A stretch of 60,257 nt of DNA, from positions 1 through 60,257 of IMG/VR virus record IMGVR_UViG_3300009164_004524. The stretch is one strand, 5' to 3'. The DNA comes from a virus. This document shows, one piece after another, positions 26,401-33,598 of this stretch (position 1 is its first letter; every line of letters begins with the position of its first letter). Under the pieces are notes generated by a model. It saw nothing but the letters and a program-made list of their open reading frames with translations. It was not told the DNA's origin and made no database searches. The position numbers and the translations under genes are program-made.

Positions 26401-28193
26401 ATTCTTTATTTATCGGTGACCAAGCTGGTTATCAATCCAGTAACGCTAATAATTCAACATTTATTGGTGTTGGTGCTGGTTCTAATGCTAGTAGCGCTAG
26501 TAATTCAACATTTATTGGTACACAAAGTGGATTAGGTGGTACTAGCGCAAATAACTCAATAATGATTGGTAGTCAGGCGGGTTATGGTGCAACATCTGCT
26601 AATAATTCTCAATTTTTTGGCGTTAGCGCTGGTAAAGGTGCTACTGGTGCAACTTATTCATTCTTTGCTGGTTCTGGTGCTGGTTGGAGTGCTAGCTCTG
26701 TTACTAGTTCGGCTTTTATAGGTAAAAATGCTGGTAGTGGTGCAACTAACGCTAGCTACTCACTATTTATTGGTGAGGACGCTGGTAAAAATGCAACAAG
26801 TGCTAGTGGTTCAACATTTATTGGTCGAAGTGCTGGTGATAATTCCACCAATTTAACGGGTAAATCAGAATATAGTATTGCTATTGGGTATGAGGCTCTT
26901 AAATCATCCTCAAATAACGATAAGGGTGTATATATAGGATACCAAGCAGGTCAAAGCTCGGTAAATTCAACATCATCTGTAATCATAGGTAATGGAACAG
27001 CTAGGGGTATTACGGGTAGTACAAGCCTAAATGGGGTGTATATTGGTACTAGTGCTGGTGAATTAGCTCATACTTCTAGTGGTTCTGTTTTTATTGGTAC
27101 TAATGCTGGTGTCGGAGCAAATGGTTCTAGTACCGCAGTTATGATTGGAAGTAATGCTGGTAATGCTGGTGATATCGCCCCAAATGCAGTTATGATTGGT
27201 GCTGATGCTGGTAAGAATTCAACAGGTGCTGACAGGGGTATTTTTATTGGTAGTAATTCTGGTGAAGGTGTAACAGGTACAACTAATGGTATTTTTATTG
27301 GAAATTTAGCTGGGTCTGGTGTTGGTACTAGTGATAACATGATAGCAATTGGTGTTAATGCGGGGTTGAATGTAAAAACAGCCGCATCCACAATAATTAT
27401 TGGCCCTAGTGCTGGTAGCGGAACAACATCTAACTCAAGTATCATAATAGGTAGTAAAGCTGCTTCTAGTGGTGGATTTGGTAACAATAATATTATTATT
27501 GGTACTAATATAACATTAAGTTCGGGTACAGTAAATTCGTTTAATATAGGTGGTGTTTTATTTGGGACTGGATGTAATTCAAACGATGTTTCAAGTTCAA
27601 TATTTACCGCAATTACTGGTAGTGCTGTAAGTATTGGCATTAATAAACCAAATTCTAGTGCGATATTAGATTTAACATCAACATCTAAAGGTTTTTTACC
27701 ACCAAGAGTAGGTAGTGGAGATTTGCCAAGTAGTCCAGCAAAAGGACTTATTGTTCATTCAGATGCCTCTGGAAGTACTCCTACAAGGAGATATGCTGGT
27801 CTCCAGTTGTATGATGGTACTATGTGGAGAACAATAAACCCTTATAAAAGATATGTTGCGGCGGTTGATATAGATTCTGGAAATAATATGACTGCTGGTT
27901 ATCCTATTGTTTTAGAAAATGAACTTAACACAACAATTGGTGTAGTTTACGATAGGAGTGTAAAAGTAATAACAATTAGCGCATCTACTGGTACACCATT
28001 TACTACTGATAAAACGGCAATTTTTGCTACATGTGGTGTATCTAAGGGTGGGGGTGATATAACAGTAGCTACTTATGGTTTTATGTTTACCAATTTTGTA
28101 GATTCAAGTAAAATACAAGTAGCTAAGGCAACCTCAGATAGGGTATTTGGCGATACCTATTATACTGTGATAGAAATAAGAGTTTATGATTAA
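23445..28193 (+). CDS. Giant repetitive tail fibre protein (1582 aa)
   Basis: This 1582-residue protein starts with a short head (GVRITGFISPTDTQDTYAVIDP). A mixed shaft with GTVGIGVLS and KLHIS units follows. Around residues 630-730 it has a module closely resembling the tail-sheath insertion (AATTGGTVLSITINDSLLS). The DTFVTGFTLSSNTITL module comes next, then an array of 17-residue FIGxxAG units (about 940-1370). The C-terminus (STSKGFLPPRVG, GLQLYDGTMWRTINP) is a fibre-end domain also seen in the 42312 protein (STTKGFLGPRM). It is probably a long trimeric fibre related by module exchange to the 12143 protein. Confidence 0.8.
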   Translation: MATIDGGVRITGFISPTDTQDTYAVIDPVYGVDSLRNVNDITARNEIPSERRRAGMIVGVKNGAFNDYYVLNSGNTTWSQIQMVTGLTWDLGSYDLTLNTFGGGITKNLSSLASDVTVTGGTYNSLNGIVTFSSSTTNTRTGLFYAGNWNASSAYTASTVVTYTVNNLDYYSIANVSANPTPPSGDTANWRPISSRGVFIVTGFTAGYTNIYTTAATYNQTGASIALDFTDPSKNLSITGITTLYGKDDSIKSDRRVDLNQKTLNFSSSTAPNSLTISTGGTVGIGVLSASTKLHISAATDPIRIEGIGGSSDSNVLTIDNVGVVHSISVASLTSTVASSINTLYTSDGALNGNRVVDLNQKTLNFSSSTIPNALTVSTGGTVGIGVLSGTNTLHVTATTNPVRFQGLAGISADTYLTSVDTNGVLRAFSATTGRIPFFSSNQITTNADFTYSQGASGTGTLFLPSSFPAINFGTSRAVIYSPAAPLGLYFETSYNAGGGGLSNQYPDPSKMFVFRNKPYNNDLVMSHLDRPNSKFLNSNGVLTFSAPVAAFGGQVVINETSTVGPPNPIRSFWGTAGSALNIKSAVYTEANSTATPATRSEIVANSFNIPTFSANTTLITSTQNYTTLSSYLMYYSAATTGGTVLSITINDSLLSNFYNASLFALPSLSTSSAGTASSLGEILSATSTGYRGVSYSQIVAQTGLTDPGFFTGITTGSTTYYTGVTSGVTYSALSNVYIAGAPIKGSNVSGDTYALKVQTGTTYFGGDVTLSSISSAATATQVLTRESNGNVSFKNINDIGGGNLTADTFVTGFTLSSNTITLTQNRTDGYSAFTISLSAYTGSSSASGAYLPLSGGTVSGGTVFTSGLTANTLTLSGISSGTTAPQLLTRESNGSVSFKSITDITGGNVLGNIGATLYWYDENNTPPAVIPVATGTGSIAFGNGAKALASSMFVFGLSAGTSATNASGSTFIGDRSGFGATFADNSLFIGDQAGYQSSNANNSTFIGVGAGSNASSASNSTFIGTQSGLGGTSANNSIMIGSQAGYGATSANNSQFFGVSAGKGATGATYSFFAGSGAGWSASSVTSSAFIGKNAGSGATNASYSLFIGEDAGKNATSASGSTFIGRSAGDNSTNLTGKSEYSIAIGYEALKSSSNNDKGVYIGYQAGQSSVNSTSSVIIGNGTARGITGSTSLNGVYIGTSAGELAHTSSGSVFIGTNAGVGANGSSTAVMIGSNAGNAGDIAPNAVMIGADAGKNSTGADRGIFIGSNSGEGVTGTTNGIFIGNLAGSGVGTSDNMIAIGVNAGLNVKTAASTIIIGPSAGSGTTSNSSIIIGSKAASSGGFGNNNIIIGTNITLSSGTVNSFNIGGVLFGTGCNSNDVSSSIFTAITGSAVSIGINKPNSSAILDLTSTSKGFLPPRVGSGDLPSSPAKGLIVHSDASGSTPTRRYAGLQLYDGTMWRTINPYKRYVAAVDIDSGNNMTAGYPIVLENELNTTIGVVYDRSVKVITISASTGTPFTTDKTAIFATCGVSKGGGDITVATYGFMFTNFVDSSKIQVAKATSDRVFGDTYYTVIEIRVYD
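25332..25620 (+). repeat. Single copy of the sheath-insertion module within a fibre gene
   Basis: This stretch encodes one ~93-residue unit (TGGTVLSITINDSLLSNFYN) plus a short TTGSTTYYTGVTSG segment. The same two modules occur in the same order in the tail sheath insertion (53171-55520), where the first is present seven times. Confidence 0.65.
26340..27560 (+). repeat. 51-nt repeat array (17-residue FIG type) in second giant fibre
   Basis: About twenty units of (F/M)IGxxAGxxAxxAxxSx recur on a 51-nt period, for example FIGKNAGSGATNASYSL followed by FIGEDAGKNATSASGST. The unit is homologous to that of the 12143 protein, showing a common origin. Confidence 0.85.
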
Positions 28194-28207
28194 TATTAAA
28201 ATAATAT

Positions 28208-28579
28208 ATGGAATTTTTTATAAATAAAGGCGCAACATTACCTATCCTAAAGCTTGAGCTAATTCAAGATGGTAGAAATGATTTCAGAAGATTTTTTGAA
28301 CAAATTCAAAATGCAACAATATATTTTAGTATGTCTGATGTAACAACAGGCGTTAAAAGAATCGGTAGAAAAATTGCTGGTACCCAACTTGTAATACCTG
28401 TTGATTGTGTTGGTGAGGAATATTATCTAGTTTATCAATTTTCTGAAAGGGATACTGAAAAGGCTGGAAGATATGTTGGTACTTTTACGATAGAATTTTT
28501 AGATGGTAGTGGAACGTTGGTTGTTCCAATTAGAGAAGAATTATTTATAAATGTCTTAGAAGGGAGCATAAAAAAATAA
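28208..28579 (+). CDS. Small virion protein, BppU/baseplate N-domain-like
   Basis: This is a 123-residue beta-rich protein. The layout (GATLPILKLELIQDG, NATIYFSMSDVTTGVKRI, GRYVGTFTIEFLDGSG) resembles the N-terminal domain of phage upper-baseplate and fibre-anchoring proteins such as BppU. It could connect a fibre to the baseplate. The resemblance is by eye only. It sits 14 nt after the giant fibre and 3 nt before the leucine-rich-repeat gene, so all three are probably cotranslated parts of one appendage. Confidence 0.45.
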   Translation: MEFFINKGATLPILKLELIQDGRNDFRRFFEQIQNATIYFSMSDVTTGVKRIGRKIAGTQLVIPVDCVGEEYYLVYQFSERDTEKAGRYVGTFTIEFLDGSGTLVVPIREELFINVLEGSIKK

Positions 28580-28582
28580 AAT

Positions 28583-29557
28583 ATGAAATTATTTTATATT
28601 GGTTTAACAGCCTCATCATATAAAACATCTGCATCTACGGAAGGACAATTAAAATTTGTTTTTAATTCAACAGGTAATTCGTTAAACTTTTTTGTTCAGG
28701 GCTCCTCTAATTTCACAATGACAGTAAATTGGGGTGATGGCTCTCAAAATACATATTTAAGTTCTGATAACTATACACCATCACACACATATTCAATTAA
28801 CGGTAACTATACCGCATCAACAGCTATTAACAACCCAATATTAATTAACAATTTGGACATATCTTCAGGGTATGGTAATAATAGATTAAGGGATATAATA
28901 GGTTTAGAGAATTTAAGTGGTTTAACGTATTTAAATTTAAGTGGTAACTTAATCAATAACTTTGATAGTAGAATTTCAACATTACCTAGTTCGGTTCAAA
29001 CGTTGGATTTATCGTATAATAGTGTAACAGCATTTACACCGACTAGTTTACCACAAGGGCTGACTGATTTATATTTAAATAATAATTTATTGACAGGGTT
29101 CACCCCAACAGTTCCTTTTCCTTTGGGTATTTCAAATCTTTATTTGAATAATAATTTAATCACAAATTATGACCCATCATTACCAATACCAAGTATTCAA
29201 ACATTAAATTTAAGCTATAATTCAATAACTAATTTTACACCGTATCAACCATTACCTAGCAGATTGCAGGTGTTAGATTTAAGTTATAATTCAATATCAA
29301 CATTTAATCCATGGTCGTTAGGTAATCCATTCCCTAATTTTATTTCGTATATATATTTGAACGATAATTCGTTGCCTAATAGTGGTATAACTAACACATT
29401 AATTAAATTGAGTGCAACTACGTATTGGCAAAATCCAAATACAATAACATTATTTAATCAAACTGGTAATGGTTGTTTATCTGCCAATACATTAGGATAT
29501 AGCGCATATACAAGTCTGGTTTCAAGTGGATGGACTATAGATGTAACTAATTGTTAA
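28583..29557 (+). CDS. PKD-like plus leucine-rich-repeat protein
   Basis: This 324-residue protein has an N-terminal PKD-like beta-sandwich (about residues 20-85, VNWGDGSQNTYLSS then HTYSINGNYT). About seven leucine-rich repeats of roughly 23 residues follow (about 95-255, such as LTYLNLSGNLI, VQTLDLSYNSV, LTDLYLNNNLL), and an unassigned C-terminus. Leucine-rich repeats mediate protein or glycan binding. There is no convincing signal peptide, so it is more likely a virion adhesin than a secreted protein. It lies 3 nt after the 28208 gene. Confidence 0.75.
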   Translation: MKLFYIGLTASSYKTSASTEGQLKFVFNSTGNSLNFFVQGSSNFTMTVNWGDGSQNTYLSSDNYTPSHTYSINGNYTASTAINNPILINNLDISSGYGNNRLRDIIGLENLSGLTYLNLSGNLINNFDSRISTLPSSVQTLDLSYNSVTAFTPTSLPQGLTDLYLNNNLLTGFTPTVPFPLGISNLYLNNNLITNYDPSLPIPSIQTLNLSYNSITNFTPYQPLPSRLQVLDLSYNSISTFNPWSLGNPFPNFISYIYLNDNSLPNSGITNTLIKLSATTYWQNPNTITLFNQTGNGCLSANTLGYSAYTSLVSSGWTIDVTNC

Positions 29558-29582
29558 ATAAAAAATTAAAAAAATAAAAAAA

Positions 29583-32219
29583 ATGAAAAAAGTATTACTA
29601 GTATTAACGTTAAGTTTATTAACGATTTTTGGTTTTAGTCAAACAGCGCCAACGGTTACAACTAATGCGATAAGTCGTATTGAGGCACTTAGAGCAGAAA
29701 GTGGTGGTAATGTAACAAGTGATGGGGGTTCTCCAGTAACAAAAAGAGGTGTTGTTTGGAGTACTTCTCCAAATCCAAAATTAAGCCCTTATGTTAAATA
29801 CTATAGACTAGGTTATCCTTCTACAGGTACTGGTCCTTATGTTAATCATTTTGTTGCCGTTATACCACCGAATTATCCAGATGGTGGTGGTGGAATTATG
29901 CCATTATTACCATCAACAACTTATTATATCAGAGCGTTTGCTATAAATGCTGTTGATACTTCGTATGGTAATGAACTTACATTTACAACACTTGCTGCTG
30001 GCCCAAATAAAAAATACTATTTTAGTACTTCAGGTAACGATGATAATGATGGTTTATCACCAAGTACACCTAAAAAAACGTTGATTGCTCTTCAAAATAT
30101 GACATCAAGTCCAAATGTTACTTTCTTGCCTGGTGATTCAATACTGTTTAAAAGAGGTGACATGTTTGCAAACGGATATGATGGTACCCTTGGTTATTTT
30201 AATTTTGTGAGTTTTTCATATATTGATAGGCCGTATGACGATTTTACCGCACCTAGTGGAACACCTGAAAAACCGATTGTGTTTTCAAGTTATGGTGACA
30301 AGTCTTTGCCATTACCTAATTTTGTTTTTCCAACGGCTGAATCCCCATATAAAGATGGTCCCACTCACTGGGTTGCACAATTTGGTGGTGTTAGCAATAT
30401 AATAATAGATGGGTTACAATTTAATGATACCCGTTTTCCTGTTGCCGATAAACAAAATCCTGCGTATAGTTACGGTGGAATGTTAATGGGTGAATACCAA
30501 GACACTAAAGTTAATGGTACCGATACAATTTGGGGCACTAACAGAGATTATGGTGATAGAAAAGGTAGTGTATTTAATTTTACAGTTCAAAACTGTTATT
30601 TTAGTAATATGTCATTCGGTATTGGTTCAGTAAGTGCTTTTAATAGTAAGATTACTAAAAATGTATTCACCAACTTTAAAAGTACGGTTGATACGTTTGG
30701 GATTAATGATGTATTAGCTGGCGCAATAGAAGCTTTAAATGGTAAAAATCTGGAAATTAGTTATAATTATTTTAAAGGTGCTTGGGCCAAATCAGGTAGA
30801 AATTCATCAACACAAGGAATGGGTGGTATAACTTTAGACGTGTTTAATTTACAAAATTCAAAAATAGTATATAATAAAGTAATCGACTGTAGTAGTTTTA
30901 TTGAAGCAGGAAGCATAGACAATGATGATATTACTTCAGGTATGAATAACGATACAATTGCATTTAACTTAATAATAAATTCGTTGGATGTTATTAGTTT
31001 ACATTTACCTTGTGGTGATGTTTTTGCCGCAGCGCAATATAATATAAGAATTTGGAATAATATAGTTGTAGAAAACGACAAAAGTAGATTTTCAGGTAAT
31101 GGATTTGGTGGTGATGTGTATGGTGATGGCCAAGATTTTAAATGGTGGTTTTGGGGTGCGAATTTTTTAACAACTGGAAATATTGACCCGACAGGTACCT
31201 TTACATCAGGTTCAAACCAAATAACATCCTTATCAAGAATGGATGGTATTCAAGTGGGGTCAACAGTGTACGGACCTGAAAAAGCGGTCCCACCATATTT
31301 TGCTGGTGGGGATAGAGATTATGCAACAGTAACATCTTTAGGTGTAAATTCAATAACACTAGACAAAGCGCCGCAAAGAACAGGAGTTGATGTAGAATTT
31401 TTGGCTTTCCCGCCATTATCTACCAAGGGTATTAGGTGGAGTCAACCAAACAATCCATCGTCAAGTGGTTACTATGGTGGTTTTGATAACAATGCAGATA
31501 ATGATAGATTGTTTGCGTTCTTTTCAGGTCCAGCATGTTATGGTAATGATTACGATACACTTATCGACATGAGAAATAATATTATTTGGGGTACGACTGG
31601 ACTACAATTAATTTATCCTGATAGTAGAGTCACAAATTCTAATGGAACAAGAATAAAAAGAAAAAACAATATCTATTATGTGAATGGTGGGTTTTCACAT
31701 ACATTCCCTACAGGACAAGGAACAAGTTTTAATAATGTTTCTAGACTCGGAGATGGCGCAAGTTTAAATTCAGGAGAAGTGCTTTATACTGGTTCACAAC
31801 AAATATTTAAAAATACAACGTCACCAAATCCTGAAAATTGGGATTTTACTTTGGTGCCTGGGAGTTATGGTATTGGTAATGGTTCATTGATTAGTGGAAT
31901 TAATAAAGATTTTGCTGGTGCACCTTTAACTAGTACGATGGATATTGGATTATACAAATATTCAGCAACACCAAATGTTGTATTGGTATCATCAACAAAC
32001 ACAACATGTAAAACTAGAAATGATGGGACAATAACTTTAAGTGGTTCTGGTGGAACAGCGCCTTATACGTATAAAGTTGGTACTTCAGCATTTACAACAA
32101 CAACAAGCTATACAGGGTTAAAAGCTGGAACGTATGTATGTACTATTAAAGATTCAAAAGGATTGGTTTCATCAATTAATGTTACAATTAAGGGTAGCAG
32201 CGTTGTTGTTTGCCCATAA
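29583..32219 (+). CDS. Exported beta-helix protein with FN3-like and SprB-like domains
   Basis: This 878-residue protein starts with a signal peptide (MKKVLLVLTLSLLTIFGFSQ, cleavage likely after FS or FSQ). Residues 22-137 form a Bacteroidota FN3-like domain (TKRGVVWSTSPNP, TTYYIRAFAIN). A parallel beta-helix follows (about 143-795), sharing GLQFNDTRFPV, FKRGDMFANG and SRFSGN with the second helix of the 18212 protein. The last 75 residues are a SprB-like repeat (CKTRNDGTITLSGSGGTAPY, KAGTYVCTIKD); SprB is the surface adhesin of gliding flavobacteria. The protein stops right after this repeat, with no T9SS sorting domain. Enzymatic activity on host glycans is possible but unproven. Confidence 0.75.
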   Translation: MKKVLLVLTLSLLTIFGFSQTAPTVTTNAISRIEALRAESGGNVTSDGGSPVTKRGVVWSTSPNPKLSPYVKYYRLGYPSTGTGPYVNHFVAVIPPNYPDGGGGIMPLLPSTTYYIRAFAINAVDTSYGNELTFTTLAAGPNKKYYFSTSGNDDNDGLSPSTPKKTLIALQNMTSSPNVTFLPGDSILFKRGDMFANGYDGTLGYFNFVSFSYIDRPYDDFTAPSGTPEKPIVFSSYGDKSLPLPNFVFPTAESPYKDGPTHWVAQFGGVSNIIIDGLQFNDTRFPVADKQNPAYSYGGMLMGEYQDTKVNGTDTIWGTNRDYGDRKGSVFNFTVQNCYFSNMSFGIGSVSAFNSKITKNVFTNFKSTVDTFGINDVLAGAIEALNGKNLEISYNYFKGAWAKSGRNSSTQGMGGITLDVFNLQNSKIVYNKVIDCSSFIEAGSIDNDDITSGMNNDTIAFNLIINSLDVISLHLPCGDVFAAAQYNIRIWNNIVVENDKSRFSGNGFGGDVYGDGQDFKWWFWGANFLTTGNIDPTGTFTSGSNQITSLSRMDGIQVGSTVYGPEKAVPPYFAGGDRDYATVTSLGVNSITLDKAPQRTGVDVEFLAFPPLSTKGIRWSQPNNPSSSGYYGGFDNNADNDRLFAFFSGPACYGNDYDTLIDMRNNIIWGTTGLQLIYPDSRVTNSNGTRIKRKNNIYYVNGGFSHTFPTGQGTSFNNVSRLGDGASLNSGEVLYTGSQQIFKNTTSPNPENWDFTLVPGSYGIGNGSLISGINKDFAGAPLTSTMDIGLYKYSATPNVVLVSSTNTTCKTRNDGTITLSGSGGTAPYTYKVGTSAFTTTTSYTGLKAGTYVCTIKDSKGLVSSINVTIKGSSVVVCP

Positions 32220-32223
32220 TAAT

Positions 32224-32234
32224 ATATTTATTAT
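32224..32234 (+). promoter_or_regulatory. Putative phage promoter motif (ATATTTATTAT)
   Basis: This site matches the first 11 bases of the divergent 15-bp repeat at 5592 and lies 14 nt before the antirestriction gene start, in a 29-nt gap. Confidence 0.45.
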
Positions 32235-32248
32235 TAAAGAAATAAAAA

Positions 32249-33490
32249 ATGATAGATTTAATAAAAAAAATGCTTGATGAAGCATTGATACTTAAGGCTG
32301 ATAAAGATAAAAATATGCTGGTTGTTCAATCAAATGAGGTTGACGCAAAAAAAGCATCACAAGAAACATTTAGAAATAAAGAAACACTTAAAGCTTCTGG
32401 TTTTAAATGGGGCCCAAGTGCTAATTATCCCGCACCAGTTTGGGTGACAGATATGGATAATTTTGAAAACGCTAAAAAAGTTTTGTCTGATATTAATAAG
32501 TCAGGTGAATTTATTGATAAACTTGAAAACTTAGAAGAATTTGTTTCTAATTCAGAAGATTTTAAAGGTAAGGGAAATCTTATGGATAAAATCAACATGT
32601 ATGTTCAAGATTTAGCAAATGCCACCGATGAAAAAGCAATGACCGCTGAGATTAAAAGATATCTTACATTTTTTGCTGGGTTTAGAGGTCATAGTTTTTA
32701 TAACACATTACTTATATGGATTCAAAAACCAGACGCAAAAAAAGTTGCTGGTTTTAGACAATGGGAAAAGAAATTTAGAAGGGTTAAAAAAGGTGCAAAA
32801 GGAATTATGATATTTGCACCTGTTATGTCAAAAACAGCAAAAGATGATACCCAAGTTAATGATACACAATTAGATAACGAAGTTAAAAAGGGTATGCCAG
32901 TTAGGTTTATGCCTGTATACGTATTTGATATTTCTGATACAGAGGCAATTGACGAAAGAGGTGATGTTCCTGAAACACCAAAATGGTTTCAAGATAGTGA
33001 ACCAACCGAAAGAACAAAAGAATTATATAAATACTTATCAGAAATTCTTGATGTTATGGGGGTTAAATTAACTAAGGGTGATGCAAAAGCTGGTGAGAAA
33101 GGTTATTCCGCTGGTAATCATATTAATATGTCATCTGAAGTTGAGGGTGCTGGTGAAGTGTCAACACTTATACATGAATTAGCACACGAATTAATGCATT
33201 GGAAAAAATCATCAATATACTATCAAGGTGATGAGGTTAAATATGATAGTGCAATTAAAGAATTACAAGCAGAAAGTGTTGCATATATTGTAATGAAACA
33301 TTATGGATTGCCAGTTACTCATCAAACAACATACCTAGCGTTATGGAAAGCTAATAAAGAAAAAATTTTAGCAAACATAAAAGTTATTTCTGATGTTGCT
33401 AAATTTATCATCGATGAAATTGATAAAGTTGCCGCACAAAATTCATCCGAAAAAAATGATGTTGACGAGGGATTTGATTTGTATCTTTAA
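32249..33490 (+). CDS. ArdC-like antirestriction protein with zinc metallopeptidase domain
   Basis: This is a 413-residue protein. Residues 1-20 (MIDLIKKMLDEALILKADKD) form an amphipathic helix with an LDE site, like a capsid-targeting peptide. Residues 25-90 (RNKETLKASGFKWGP, VWVTD) resemble a small DUF5710-like domain. Residues 105-225 carry the ArdC N-domain (GHSFYNTLLIWIQKP, AGFRQWEKKFRRVKKGAKGI), which binds ssDNA in characterised members. Residues 255-370 are a gluzincin-like domain with HELAHELMH and a downstream Glu in ELQAESVAYIV. ArdC proteins protect incoming DNA from restriction. Packaging and injection with the genome is an inference from the N-terminus. Confidence 0.8.
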   Translation: MIDLIKKMLDEALILKADKDKNMLVVQSNEVDAKKASQETFRNKETLKASGFKWGPSANYPAPVWVTDMDNFENAKKVLSDINKSGEFIDKLENLEEFVSNSEDFKGKGNLMDKINMYVQDLANATDEKAMTAEIKRYLTFFAGFRGHSFYNTLLIWIQKPDAKKVAGFRQWEKKFRRVKKGAKGIMIFAPVMSKTAKDDTQVNDTQLDNEVKKGMPVRFMPVYVFDISDTEAIDERGDVPETPKWFQDSEPTERTKELYKYLSEILDVMGVKLTKGDAKAGEKGYSAGNHINMSSEVEGAGEVSTLIHELAHELMHWKKSSIYYQGDEVKYDSAIKELQAESVAYIVMKHYGLPVTHQTTYLALWKANKEKILANIKVISDVAKFIIDEIDKVAAQNSSEKNDVDEGFDLYL

Positions 33491-33509
33491 AAAATATTTC
33501 GTATATTTG
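33478..33509 (+). promoter_or_regulatory. Bacteroidota-type promoter P1 (TTTG-N20-TATATTTG)
   Basis: TTTG at 33478-33481 and TATATTTG at 33502-33509 are separated by 20 nt, fitting the Bacteroidota -33/-7 consensus. The -33 box overlaps the end of the antirestriction gene. Transcription would begin inside or just before the hairpin at 33510. Confidence 0.55.
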
Positions 33510-33540
33510 TTGAGCCCTACATAAGGGCTCAAATTTTTTT
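33510..33540 (+). terminator. Rho-independent terminator after the antirestriction gene
   Basis: A perfect 9-bp stem (TTGAGCCCT at 33510-33518, AGGGCTCAA at 33524-33532) with a 5-nt loop is followed by seven T residues. It ends the fibre/antirestriction unit and sits between two host-like promoters. Confidence 0.85.
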
Positions 33541-33551
33541 ATCCCAAATAA

Positions 33552-33583
33552 TTTGTTTTGGTGTAATATCCTTTGTATATTTG
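33552..33583 (+). promoter_or_regulatory. Bacteroidota-type promoter P2 for DNA polymerase
   Basis: TTTG at 33552-33555, a 20-nt spacer and TATATTTG at 33576-33583 match the host consensus, 15 nt before the polymerase ATG. This suggests early transcription by the host RNA polymerase. Confidence 0.65.
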
Positions 33584-33598
33584 TAAAAATATTTTATA

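Noticed and set aside
18212-32219. Interpreting the two signal-peptide proteins as chromosomal host genes from an assembly join
   Set aside because: They lie in the same strand and spacing as the neighbouring fibre genes, with similar base composition and repeat style, so a chimeric assembly is unlikely though not excluded.
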